This document shows, piece by piece, positions 45,621 to 53,532 of a stretch of DNA of 64,000 nt (positions are counted from its first letter, which is position 1; each line of letters starts with the position of its first letter). A model generated the notes under the pieces. That model had not been told where the DNA came from. It made no database searches and worked only from the letters and a program-made list of their open reading frames with translations. Source of the DNA: Sphingomonas sp. SORGH_AS_0950 (GTDB lineage Bacteria; Pseudomonadota; Alphaproteobacteria; Sphingomonadales; Sphingomonadaceae). Location of the stretch: assembly GCF_030818415.1 (NCBI RefSeq), contig NZ_JAUTAE010000001.1, positions 1,118,501-1,182,500 of the forward strand. The letters run 5' to 3'. The position numbers and the translations under genes are program-made.

Positions 45621-48004
45621 GGCTTTTCCTTTGTGGTCGGGGTCTTGTCGGCCACCCTTCGCGGCAGTTCCACCGTGACCAGCGTCCCCTGCCCCGGTTC
45701 GGACAACAGGCTGATCGTGCCGCCATGCGCCTCGACGAACTGCTTGGCGAGCGGCAGGCCCAGCCCCAGCGCGCGCTCGCCGGTGGCCTTGATCCCCGGC
45801 TCGGCGAAGCGGTCAAAGGCATGGGCGACCGATTGTTCGTCCATGCCCTGGCCGTCGTCGGACACCACGATCCGCGCGCGCGCCGAATCGCCATCGGCAT
45901 GGAGCAGGATTCGGCCGCCCTCGGGCGTCTGTTCGACCGCATGGCGCAGCAGATGCTCGATCGTCTCCTGCAGGCGGCGGCGGTCGCCGGTGATCCGGCC
46001 GAGCGAGCGGTGAATCTCGACCGCGAAGTCCAGCTTGCGCCGCCCCGCGACCGGACGGATCGTGTCCGCCGCCGCGCGCGCGACGCGGCCCAACTGCACA
46101 TCCTCGCGCGCAATGTCGGCATCCACCTGATCGCGGGTCAGGTCGAGCACATCGTCGACCAGCAGCCCCAGCCGCTCGGTCGATTCTAGAATCGCCTCGA
46201 TATAGCTGATCGCGGTATCGGGCAGCGGCCCGGCAAAGCCGCCATGCAGCATCTCGGCAAAACCGCTGATCGAGGTCAGCGGGGTGCGCAGCTCATAGCT
46301 CATATTGGCGACGAAGGCGGTCTTGACCTTGTCCGCCGCCTCCAGCGCATCGGCCCGGTCGCGCGCGGCCTGTTCGGCGCGTCGGCTGTCGGTGATGTCG
46401 AGCAGCGTGAACAGCGCGTTGCCGTCGGGCAACGGCACACCCGCAAATTCGAAATGCCGCCCGTCGGCAAAGGCGACGCGCCCGCTGCGCTGCTGCCGCT
46501 CCAGCGTCGCGGACCGGACCAGCTCGACGATCAGCTCGGACCGGCTGGGCGTCGCCAGCCGCCCGGCGACCCGATCGACAAAGGCATCGACACGCGGATG
46601 GCTGGACAGGAATTCCTCCTCCAGCCCCCAGAGCGCGCGGAAGCGGTTGTTCCACAGCTGCAACCGGCCATCGGCCGCGAAGACGCCCAGCGCCTCGAAC
46701 AGATTGTCGAAGGTCGCGGTCCGCACGCGCAACAGCGTGTCGCGCGCCGAGGCCAGCTGCACCTCCTCGGTCCGGTCCTCGAAGATCAGCAGCAGGCCGC
46801 CATCGGGCAACGGCTGGGCGACGACGCGCAAATGGGTGCCGCCGGGCAGATGCCATTGCTCCTCGATGCCGCCCCCCGCCTGGCGGAACCAGGCGGCGCG
46901 CTCGGCCTTCCAGCCGGGGAAGTCACGGACCTCGGGACTGCGACTGGCCTCGCGCATCCGCTCCAGGACGCGGTCGAATTCGGGATGGTCGGCCAGCCAT
47001 TCGGCGCGCATCGCGAACATCCGGCGGAACGGCTGGTTGCAGAAGACGAGGCCCCGGTCGGGCCCGAAATGCGCGACCGCCGCCGACAGCCGGTCGAGCA
47101 TCGCGCGCTGCGCCTCGGCGAAGCGCTTGGCGCCCGCGCGCGACTGTTCCAGATCCTCGATATCGACCGCGAAGCCCGCAATGCCCCCGGTCGGCAGCGG
47201 CACGTCGAAGATGTGCAGCGCGCGCCGCGCGCCGTCGATCGTCGCGGGCAGAACCTGTTCGTGCGGCCGCCCCTGGTCGCGGGCCGCCGCCGCCCCCGCC
47301 AGCGGGCCGCCGCGCCCCGATCCCTCGACCAGTTCCAGCCCGCGCCCGACCACATCGGCCGCATCGCGCCCCTCGACCGCCTCGACATAGGCGGTGTTGA
47401 CCATCGCCAGCCGCAGGTCGTCGCCGCGATACCACATGGGCAGCGGCGCCGCCTCGATCAGCCCGGTCAGCGCCTGGAAGGCATTGCCCAGCCGCTTGGT
47501 CTCGGCATCCAGCCGCGCAATCTCGTCCTGCGCATCGGTCATGTCGAAGACCCAGACGACCACCGCGCCGCCCGCGCCCTGATCCTGCGGCGCGCGCGCG
47601 CCGTCGAACAGCAGCGTCCTGGGCGATCCCTGCGGCCGGATGATCCGACGGAAACGCTTGCCGGTCTTCTGCGCGGCGATCAGGTCGATGCCCAGCGCGG
47701 CGCTGTCGTCGGGGGTCAGGCCGCAGACCTCGTCCCCCAGCTCCTCGGGGAAGCGCGCGACGTCGGGCAGGCCCAGCCAGTCGGCCAGGCGCCGGGGCAT
47801 GTCGATCCGCCCGTCGCTGCGCACCAGCATGGCCTGCGCCGGTCCGGCGCGCAGCAATGCATCCAGCCGGTCGCGCTCCAGCCGCACCGCCGAGGCTTCC
47901 TTGCGGGCGCGCAGCCCCAGGAACATCAGGACCATGCCCGTGACGATGACGGCGCACGCCGCCGCCCCCAACAGAGCCGCCTCGACGCTGCTGATCGCGA
48001 TCAT
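45617..48004 (-). CDS. divL: DivL-type sensor kinase with tyrosine at the phospho-acceptor site
   Basis: The 795-residue protein has an N-terminal membrane helix (about residues 8-30) and several PAS-like domains (about 50-550). The DHp helix reads NMSYELRTPLTSISGF; the usual His of NxSHELRTPL is Tyr570. The ATPase domain follows, with VSDDGQGMD, LGLGLPLAKQFVEAHGG and PGQGT. Caulobacter DivL is the known kinase with this Tyr replacement; it senses phosphorylated DivK and controls CckA and so CtrA. The membrane helix, PAS array, Tyr site and size make DivL the best call. It starts the leftward tsaE-amgK-murU-addB cluster (ATGA overlap with tsaE) and is separated from ahcY by a terminator. Confidence 0.92.
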   Translation of the reverse strand: MIAISSVEAALLGAAACAVIVTGMVLMFLGLRARKEASAVRLERDRLDALLRAGPAQAMLVRSDGRIDMPRRLADWLGLPDVARFPEELGDEVCGLTPDDSAALGIDLIAAQKTGKRFRRIIRPQGSPRTLLFDGARAPQDQGAGGAVVVWVFDMTDAQDEIARLDAETKRLGNAFQALTGLIEAAPLPMWYRGDDLRLAMVNTAYVEAVEGRDAADVVGRGLELVEGSGRGGPLAGAAAARDQGRPHEQVLPATIDGARRALHIFDVPLPTGGIAGFAVDIEDLEQSRAGAKRFAEAQRAMLDRLSAAVAHFGPDRGLVFCNQPFRRMFAMRAEWLADHPEFDRVLERMREASRSPEVRDFPGWKAERAAWFRQAGGGIEEQWHLPGGTHLRVVAQPLPDGGLLLIFEDRTEEVQLASARDTLLRVRTATFDNLFEALGVFAADGRLQLWNNRFRALWGLEEEFLSSHPRVDAFVDRVAGRLATPSRSELIVELVRSATLERQQRSGRVAFADGRHFEFAGVPLPDGNALFTLLDITDSRRAEQAARDRADALEAADKVKTAFVANMSYELRTPLTSISGFAEMLHGGFAGPLPDTAISYIEAILESTERLGLLVDDVLDLTRDQVDADIAREDVQLGRVARAAADTIRPVAGRRKLDFAVEIHRSLGRITGDRRRLQETIEHLLRHAVEQTPEGGRILLHADGDSARARIVVSDDGQGMDEQSVAHAFDRFAEPGIKATGERALGLGLPLAKQFVEAHGGTISLLSEPGQGTLVTVELPRRVADKTPTTKEKP

Positions 48005-48099
48005 CCGACAAGGTCCGGGGCAAGGCTGCGCATCCCTACTCCTCTAACCCGATCCGCCAGCGATGCGCCAGAATGAAGAAGAGCGCCGCGTGTCCCGCA

Positions 48100-48130
48100 C
48101 GAAAAAGGGGGCCGCCCGGCCGGGCAGCCC
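48100..48130 (-). terminator. Rho-independent terminator of ahcY
   Basis: Read leftward, GGGGGCTGCCC-GGCC-GGGCGGCCCCC is a stem of about 11 bp with one mismatch and a 4-base loop, followed by TTTTT, 34 bases after the ahcY stop. It separates ahcY from divL. Confidence 0.88.
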
Positions 48131-48164
48131 CCTTTCCCTTCCCATCGGCCGGAGCCGAGCGGGA

Positions 48165-49583
48165 TCAGTAGCGGTAATGATCCGGCTTGAACGGACCCTC
48201 GACCGGCACGCCGATATAGGCGGCCTGCTTCTCGCTCAGCTTCGACAGCTGGACGCCCAGCTTTTCGAGGTGGAGCGCGGCGACCTTCTCGTCGAGGTGT
48301 TTCGGGAGAACGTACACTTCGTTCTTGTAGTTCTCGCCCTTGGTCCACAGCTCGATCTGGGCGAGCGTCTGGTTGGTGAACGAGGCCGACATCACGAAGC
48401 TGGGGTGGCCAGTCGCGCAGCCCAGGTTCACCAGGCGGCCCTTGGCCAGCACGATGATCTGCTTGCCGTCCGGGAACTCGACCAGGTCGGTGCCGGGCTT
48501 CACTTCGGTCCACTTGTAGTTCGACAGCGCCGCGATCTGGATCTCGGAGTCGAAGTGGCCGATGTTGCAGACGATCGACATGGGCTTCATCGCCTTCATG
48601 TGATCGGCGGTGATGACGTCGGCATTGCCGGTCGCGGTGACGAAAATGTCGGCGCGCTTCACGGCCTCATCCATGGTCACGACCTCGAAGCCCTCCATCG
48701 CCGCCTGCAGCGCGCAGATCGGATCGATCTCGGTCACGAGCACGCGCGCGCCGCCATTGCGGAGCGACTGGGCAGAGCCCTTGCCCACGTCGCCGAACCC
48801 GGCGACCGCAGCGACCTTGCCCGCCAGCATGACGTCGGTGGCGCGACGGATCGCGTCGACCAGCGATTCCTTGCAGCCGTACAGATTGTCGAACTTCGAC
48901 TTGGTGACCGAGTCGTTGACGTTGATCGCCGGGAAGGGCAGCTCGCCCTTCTTGGCGATCTCGTACAGGCGGTGCACGCCGGTCGTGGTCTCTTCCGACA
49001 CGCCCTTCAGGTTCTTGACGGTCTGGGTCAGATAGCCCGGCTTCTTGGCGATGAACGCCTTGACCGAACGCTGGAACTCGACCTCTTCCTCATTCTCCGG
49101 CTCGCCGAAGGTCTGGCCGGCTTCCAGCTTGGCGCCCCACAGTGCGAACATGGTCGCGTCGCCGCCATCGTCCAGGATGATGTTGGCGGTGGTGCCGTCA
49201 CCATTCTTGTCCCAGTCGAAGATGTCGCCGACATAGTCCCAATATTCGGCCAGCGTCTCGCCCTTCACGGCGAAGACGGGGATACCCGCAGCGGCGATCG
49301 CGGCGGCGGCATGGTCCTGGGTCGAGAAGATGTTGCAGGTCGCCCAGCGCACATCGGCGCCCAGCGCGGTCAGCGTCTCGATCAGCACGGCGGTCTGGAT
49401 CGTCATGTGCAGCGAGCCGGTGATGCGCGCGCCCTTGAGCGGCTGCGCCGCGCCGAATTCCTCGCGCAGGGCCATCAGGCCGGGCATCTCGGTCTCGGCG
49501 ATCTTGATCTCGGCGCGGCCGAAATCGGCCAGGCCGATATCCTTGATGACGTAATCGTTCTTGGTGGCAGCAGTCGTGGACAC
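48165..49583 (-). CDS. ahcY: Adenosylhomocysteinase
   Basis: The 472-residue NAD-dependent enzyme hydrolyses S-adenosylhomocysteine to homocysteine and adenosine, relieving inhibition of methyltransferases. Early segments [24 protein letters not shown] and [17 protein letters not shown] are diagnostic. The Rossmann fingerprint is [16 protein letters not shown], and the C-terminus ends KPDHYRY, the NAD-capping Lys-Tyr of the partner subunit. The about 40-residue insert near residue 150 is usual in bacteria. A perfect 20-bp palindrome 93 bases upstream is a likely operator, and a strong terminator follows. Confidence 0.98.
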   Translation of the reverse strand: MSTTAATKNDYVIKDIGLADFGRAEIKIAETEMPGLMALREEFGAAQPLKGARITGSLHMTIQTAVLIETLTALGADVRWATCNIFSTQDHAAAAIAAAGIPVFAVKGETLAEYWDYVGDIFDWDKNGDGTTANIILDDGGDATMFALWGAKLEAGQTFGEPENEEEVEFQRSVKAFIAKKPGYLTQTVKNLKGVSEETTTGVHRLYEIAKKGELPFPAINVNDSVTKSKFDNLYGCKESLVDAIRRATDVMLAGKVAAVAGFGDVGKGSAQSLRNGGARVLVTEIDPICALQAAMEGFEVVTMDEAVKRADIFVTATGNADVITADHMKAMKPMSIVCNIGHFDSEIQIAALSNYKWTEVKPGTDLVEFPDGKQIIVLAKGRLVNLGCATGHPSFVMSASFTNQTLAQIELWTKGENYKNEVYVLPKHLDEKVAALHLEKLGVQLSKLSEKQAAYIGVPVEGPFKPDHYRY

Positions 49584-49675
49584 GACGAAACTCCGTGCAA
49601 AATGGGGCCGACCAAGACGTGGGAAACGCCGATCGGCACGGCCGACGCCTTAGCGGCGATCGCCTTAGGGATCAA

Positions 49676-49695
49676 ATATAAAGATATCTTTATAT
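49676..49695 (-). promoter_or_regulatory. 20-bp perfect palindrome upstream of ahcY (candidate SahR-type operator)
   Basis: ATATAAAGATATCTTTATAT is a perfect palindrome in an otherwise G+C-rich intergenic region, 93-112 bases before the ahcY start. The ArsR-family regulator SahR is known to control ahcY and methionine-cycle genes in several proteobacteria in response to S-adenosylhomocysteine. I infer this is its site. The A+T-rich core may also contain the promoter. Confidence 0.6.
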
Positions 49696-49742
49696 CGTTG
49701 AGCGGGTATCGGATGCGGGTCGATACCGGCGGGAACCGGGGC

Positions 49743-50342
49743 TCAGGCCGTGCCGCCGCCGGTCACCAGCTGGCGCGGATCGACCCCGGCCGCGCCGAAC
49801 GCCGCCTGCCACCGCGCGCCCGCGCCGACGTCGTAGAGTATGCGCGGCTCGCCGCCGACATTGAACCAGCATCCCGGCTCGCGCAGCTCACCCTCCAACT
49901 GGCCCGCATCCCACCCGGCATAGCCGAGCGCGACGATCCAGCGTTCCGGCCCCCGCCCCTCGGCGATGGCGCGGAGCACGTCGACCGTGCTCGACAGGAC
50001 CCAGCGGCCGCCGACATCGACGCTGTCCTGCCCCTGCCAGTCATGGCTGTGCAGCACGAAGCCGCGCCGGGGCTCGACCGGGCCGCCATAATGGACCGGC
50101 GCGTCGGGGGCGTCGCCGGGCGCGATGCCGAACTGATCGAGCAGCGCGTGGAAACCGATGCCGTCGATCGTCGCGCCGACGCCGATGCCCAGCGCGCCGC
50201 CTTCGTCATGCGCGCACATCGCGATGATCGCGTGATCGAAATGGGGATCGGTCATGCCGGGCATGGCCAGCAGGAATTGGCCGGAGAGATAGGTCAGTTG
50301 ATGCACATCCCGACTATAGGGATCACCGCTTCGCCTCGCCAT
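49743..50342 (-). CDS. YqgE/AlgH family protein (UPF0301)
   Basis: About 199 residues from ATG 50342; GTG 50306 (VHQLTYLSGQFLLAMPGM) would remove 12 unconserved residues and is a credible alternative. Conserved family features are the start YLSGQFLLAMPGMTDPHFDHAIIAMCAHDEGGALGI, HYGGPVEPRRGFVLHS and LGYAGWDAGQLEGELREPGCW. These proteins are cytoplasmic and of unknown function; AlgH was named for an indirect effect on alginate regulation. It diverges from the peroxiredoxin gene and is followed by the ahcY control region. Confidence 0.92.
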   Translation of the reverse strand: MARRSGDPYSRDVHQLTYLSGQFLLAMPGMTDPHFDHAIIAMCAHDEGGALGIGVGATIDGIGFHALLDQFGIAPGDAPDAPVHYGGPVEPRRGFVLHSHDWQGQDSVDVGGRWVLSSTVDVLRAIAEGRGPERWIVALGYAGWDAGQLEGELREPGCWFNVGGEPRILYDVGAGARWQAAFGAAGVDPRQLVTGGGTA

Positions 50343-50427
50343 GCTTGAAATGCGGGGCGGCTTGGCGGCATGGACGGCCCCGACACCCGGCATGGTGCCG
50401 GGCCGCGATGCCCCAAGGATTGCAACG

Positions 50428-50907
50428 ATGACGATCAAGGTCGGAGACCGCCTCCCCGCCGCCACGCTGGTCAAGGTGACGCCCGAGGGCCCCGAGCAGG
50501 TGAACGCCGCCGATTACTTCGCCGGTCGCCGCGTCGCGCTGTTCGCGGTGCCGGGCGCCTTCACCCCCACCTGCTCGGCGCAGCACCTGCCCGGCTTCAT
50601 CGCCCAGGCCGATGCGCTGAAGGCCAAGGGCGTGGACGAGATCGCTTGCACCTCGGTCAACGACGCCTTCGTCATGAAGGCCTGGGGCCAGGTGCAGGGC
50701 GCGGGCGGCGTCACGATGCTGGCCGACGGCAATGGCGATTTCGCCAAGGCGGTCGACCTGACGCTGGACGGCACCAAGTTCGGCATGGGCCTGCGCAGCC
50801 AGCGTTACACCATGCTGGTCAATGACGGCGTGGTCGAACAGCTGTTCGTCGAGGCGCCCGGCGAATTCAAGGTCAGCTCGGCCGAGCACCTCCTCAGCCA
50901 GCTCTGA
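50428..50907 (+). CDS. Prx5-type peroxiredoxin
   Basis: The 159-residue thiol peroxidase reduces hydrogen peroxide and organic peroxides. I start at ATG 50428 (MTIKVGDRLPAATLVKV), the family start. The peroxidatic Cys is in VPGAFTPTCSAQHLPGF (near residue 49), and a second Cys in DEIACTSVNDAFVMKAW fits the Prx5 pattern. GLRSQRYTMLVNDGVVEQLFVE matches the C-terminal part. The electron donor is probably glutathione/glutaredoxin or thioredoxin. It diverges from the YqgE gene. Confidence 0.94.
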   Translation: MTIKVGDRLPAATLVKVTPEGPEQVNAADYFAGRRVALFAVPGAFTPTCSAQHLPGFIAQADALKAKGVDEIACTSVNDAFVMKAWGQVQGAGGVTMLADGNGDFAKAVDLTLDGTKFGMGLRSQRYTMLVNDGVVEQLFVEAPGEFKVSSAEHLLSQL

Positions 50908-51004
50908 TCCAGCGGACGGCGCGGGGATTTGGATCGCTGGCGGAACAGCCCCAAGTCCCCATGCGTTTTACACGCGAGGATCAACAGACAAGAGGAACCA
51001 TGGC

Positions 51005-51223
51005 ATGACCACCTATGTCCCCCCCGAGAAGCAGGCCGAGGCCAAGAGCCTGGCCGAAAAGGCGCAGGGCGCGGCCAAGGCCGCCGGTGACACGGTGAAG
51101 AGCCACCCCTATGCCGCCGCCGGAATCGCGGCGGGCGTCGCGGCGGCGGTGGCCGGGGCGGCGTTCGGCGCGGCCAAGCTGCGCACCGCCAGCGACGACG
51201 AGAATTCGACGCAGGGCGCCTGA
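51005..51223 (+). CDS. Small Ala/Lys-rich protein with one hydrophobic helix
   Basis: The 72-residue protein starts at ATG 51005, with AAGAGGAA upstream. An amphipathic segment (QAEAKSLAEKAQGAAKAAGDTVKSHP) precedes a Gly/Ala helix (YAAAGIAAGVAAAVAGAAFGAAKL). The layout resembles YqjD/ElaB (DUF883)-type tail-anchored proteins, which in E. coli bind stationary-phase ribosomes, but it is too short and simple for a firm call. It stands between the peroxiredoxin and amn genes. Confidence 0.6.
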   Translation: MTTYVPPEKQAEAKSLAEKAQGAAKAAGDTVKSHPYAAAGIAAGVAAAVAGAAFGAAKLRTASDDENSTQGA

Positions 51224-51304
51224 CCCCACGGGGCGGGTGCGGACGGCCATGGCATCGTCCGCACCCGCTTGCCAGCTTCCGCGACAGGGCCTAGCTCCTG
51301 TTGC

Positions 51305-52741
51305 ATGACCAATGCCGTACAGATCGTCGAGGAACTCGACCGCCTCTACACCGCCTCCGTCACGCGGCTGAAGGACGCGCTGACCGCCTATCTTCGCGAC
51401 GGCACCGTGCCCTCGCTCGACGACCGGGCGCATGGCTGTTTCGCCTATCCCGAAATCCGCCTGGTCTTTCGCGGCGACGTCGGACGCCCGACCCCGATGC
51501 GTTCCTTCGGTCGGCTGGTATCGCCGGGCGACTATCGGATCAGCGTCACCAAGCCCGCCTTGTTCAAGGATTATCTGGTCGAGCAGCTGACCCTGCTGAT
51601 CGAGGATTACGACGTCACCGTCGAGGCGGTGGCGGGGCGGCAGGAAATCCCCTTCCCCTATGTGCTCGATCCCGGCCATGCGCTGAGCCTGGACACGGTG
51701 TCGGCGGCGGAGCTGGCGCGCTTCTTCCCCGCGACCGAGCTGGCGCATATCGGCGACGAGATCGCCGACGGGCTGTGGATGACCGCCGACGGCAACCGGC
51801 CGCTGGCGCTGTTCGACGGGCTTCGCACCGACTTCTCGCTCGCCCGGCTGCGCCATTATACCGGCACGCCGCCCGAGCATTGCCAGCGTTTCGTGCTGTT
51901 CACCAACTATCACCGCTATGTCGACGAGTTCGTCCGCTGGGGCGCCTCGCAACTGGGCGAGGGGTCGCGCTTCACCGCCCTGTCGGGCGCGGGCGGCGTG
52001 GTGATCGAGCGGCCCGAGGATGTCGACAAGATCGTCACCGACAGCGCGTGGCGGCGGCACCAGATGCCAGCCTATCACCTGGTCGCCAAGGACGGCACCG
52101 GCATCACCCTGGTCAATATCGGCGTCGGCCCGTCCAACGCCAAGACGATCTGCGACCATCTGGCGGTGATGCGGCCCGAGGCGTGGCTGATGATCGGCCA
52201 TTGCGGCGGGCTTCGTCCCAGCCAGCGGATCGGCGACTATGTGCTGGCGCATGCTTATCTGCGCGACGACCATGTGCTGGACGATGTGCTGCCGCCCGAA
52301 ATTCCGGTCCCCGCCATCGCCGAGGTGCAGGTCGCGCTGGCCAAGGCGGCCGAGATCGTGTCCGGCCAGTCGGGCGACGACCTCAAGCGTCGACTGCGCA
52401 CCGGCACGATCGTCACCACCGACGATCGCAACTGGGAATTGCGCTATTCCAAGTCGGCGCTGCGCTTCTCGCTCAGCCGCGCGGTCGGCATCGACATGGA
52501 GTCCGCGACGATCGCGGCGCAGGGCTATCGGTTCCGCGTGCCCTATGGGACGCTGCTCTGCGTGTCGGACAAGCCGCTGCACGGCGAGCTGAAGCTGCCG
52601 GGTCAGGCCAACCGCTTCTATGAGCGCGCGATCAGCGAGCATATGCGGATCGGCATCGAGACGTGCGAACAGCTGCGCCGCGAGGGCAACAAGCTGCACA
52701 GCCGCAAGCTGCGCGCGTTCAACGAGCCGCCCTTCCGCTGA
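51305..52741 (+). CDS. amn: AMP nucleosidase
   Basis: The 478-residue enzyme splits AMP into adenine and ribose 5-phosphate, adjusting adenylate pools. ATG 51305 (MTNAVQIVEELDRLYTASV) gives the family start. The N-terminal AMN-specific domain covers about residues 1-180, with YRISVTKPALFKDYLVEQL and FTNYHRYVDEFV. The C-terminal phosphorylase-like domain has MIGHCGGLRPSQRIGDYVLAHAYLRDDHVLDD, AVGIDMESATIAAQGYRFRVPYGTLLCVSDKPLHGE and the catalytic acid. Length is standard. It is followed at about 60 bases by a Lys/Pro-rich protein gene. Confidence 0.96.
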   Translation: MTNAVQIVEELDRLYTASVTRLKDALTAYLRDGTVPSLDDRAHGCFAYPEIRLVFRGDVGRPTPMRSFGRLVSPGDYRISVTKPALFKDYLVEQLTLLIEDYDVTVEAVAGRQEIPFPYVLDPGHALSLDTVSAAELARFFPATELAHIGDEIADGLWMTADGNRPLALFDGLRTDFSLARLRHYTGTPPEHCQRFVLFTNYHRYVDEFVRWGASQLGEGSRFTALSGAGGVVIERPEDVDKIVTDSAWRRHQMPAYHLVAKDGTGITLVNIGVGPSNAKTICDHLAVMRPEAWLMIGHCGGLRPSQRIGDYVLAHAYLRDDHVLDDVLPPEIPVPAIAEVQVALAKAAEIVSGQSGDDLKRRLRTGTIVTTDDRNWELRYSKSALRFSLSRAVGIDMESATIAAQGYRFRVPYGTLLCVSDKPLHGELKLPGQANRFYERAISEHMRIGIETCEQLRREGNKLHSRKLRAFNEPPFR

Positions 52742-52800
52742 CCGGCAACCGGCGGCGGGGCGAAGCGTTACGCAGACGGACCGAAACAGGGGGAATGTCG

Positions 52801-53256
52801 ATGGTCGATACACCGGACACCAGGAAGCCACGCCCACCCCGCCGCCGCGCCGCGCCCAAGACAGCGGGCACCGCCGCCCCACGCAAACGCCCGGCACCCA
52901 AGCCCGTCGAGGACAAGCCGCGCGAAGAGGCCGAGCCCGTCGCGGTAGAGGATGAGGCCGCCGAGGCCCCCCAACCCGCCGCCAAGCCCAAGGCACCGCC
53001 CAAGCCGCGATCGACCAAGCGGACCATGCCGCGCAAGTCGCCGCCGCGCAAGCCTGCCCCCATCAAGCCCGCACCGGCACCGGCGCTGGGCAAGCATGGG
53101 CTGGACCGGGTCGGCGGCAAATGGGGGGTGGCGTCGATTTTGGGAAGTCTGGCGGCGGCCGCCGGGCTGACCGCGGCGCTGCTGTCGTTGCGGGGGAGTA
53201 CGCCGAAGCGGGATACGGATAAGAGCGACAACGGCAAGGACGACCGAAAGAAGTGA
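52801..53256 (+). CDS. Lys/Pro/Ala-rich protein with C-terminal hydrophobic segment
   Basis: The 151-residue protein starts at ATG 52801, seven bases after AGGGGG; ATG 52795 is also in frame but sits against the ribosome binding site. About the first 95 residues are Pro, Lys, Arg and Ala with histone H1-like composition (RRRAAPKTAGTAAPRKRPAPK), split by an acidic patch. A short hydrophobic stretch (SILGSLAAAAGLTAALLSL) and a charged tail follow. It may bind nucleic acid or cross the membrane with an extended tail; no family is recognised. It follows amn. Confidence 0.55.
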   Translation: MVDTPDTRKPRPPRRRAAPKTAGTAAPRKRPAPKPVEDKPREEAEPVAVEDEAAEAPQPAAKPKAPPKPRSTKRTMPRKSPPRKPAPIKPAPAPALGKHGLDRVGGKWGVASILGSLAAAAGLTAALLSLRGSTPKRDTDKSDNGKDDRKK

Positions 53257-53267
53257 TCCCCAACCTC

Positions 53268-53361
53268 CGTTCAGCCTGAGCGAAGTCGAAGGCCACGGGG
53301 AAAGCCTGTCCCCTTGGCCTATGGTCAGGCGTGGGCTTCGACTTCGCTCAGCCTGAACGGG
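53268..53361. repeat. Type D palindromic element between convergent genes
   Basis: Two 25-base inverted arms at 53268-53292 and 53337-53361 (24 of 25 matching, each containing TTCAGCCTGAGCGAAGTCGA or its complement) enclose 44 bases. The arms match those at 40390-40461. Confidence 0.8.
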
Positions 53362-53376
53362 CGTTGGGTTAAGCGC

Positions 53377-53505
53377 CCCTCCACCACCGCTTCGCGGCGG
53401 TCCCCCTCCCCATCAAAGATGGGGAGGATTTGGGGTGCCGCTTCATTCCTCCCCAAGCACAGCTTGGGGAGGGGGACCGCTCGCGAAAGCGAGTGGTGGA
53501 GGGGC
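53377..53505. repeat. Large palindromic element (type B relative) between convergent genes
   Basis: The 129-bp sequence is a long imperfect palindrome. CCCCTCCACCACCGCTTCGC and its complement-like partner TCGCGAAAGCGAGTGGTGGA with AGGGG mark the ends, with CCTCCCCATC-AAA-GATGGGGAGG and CTCCCCAAGC-ACA-GCTTGGGGAG hairpins inside. The CCCTCCACCA and CTTCGCG blocks are shared with the elements at 57954-58082 and 60062-60190. It abuts the type D element to its left. Confidence 0.7.
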
Positions 53506-53532
53506 GGGCAACGCCATTCACCCCTCGCAACA

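Noticed and set aside
49584..49742. SAM or SAH riboswitch upstream of ahcY
   Set aside because: I see no conserved riboswitch core; the standout signal is a DNA palindrome typical of a repressor site.
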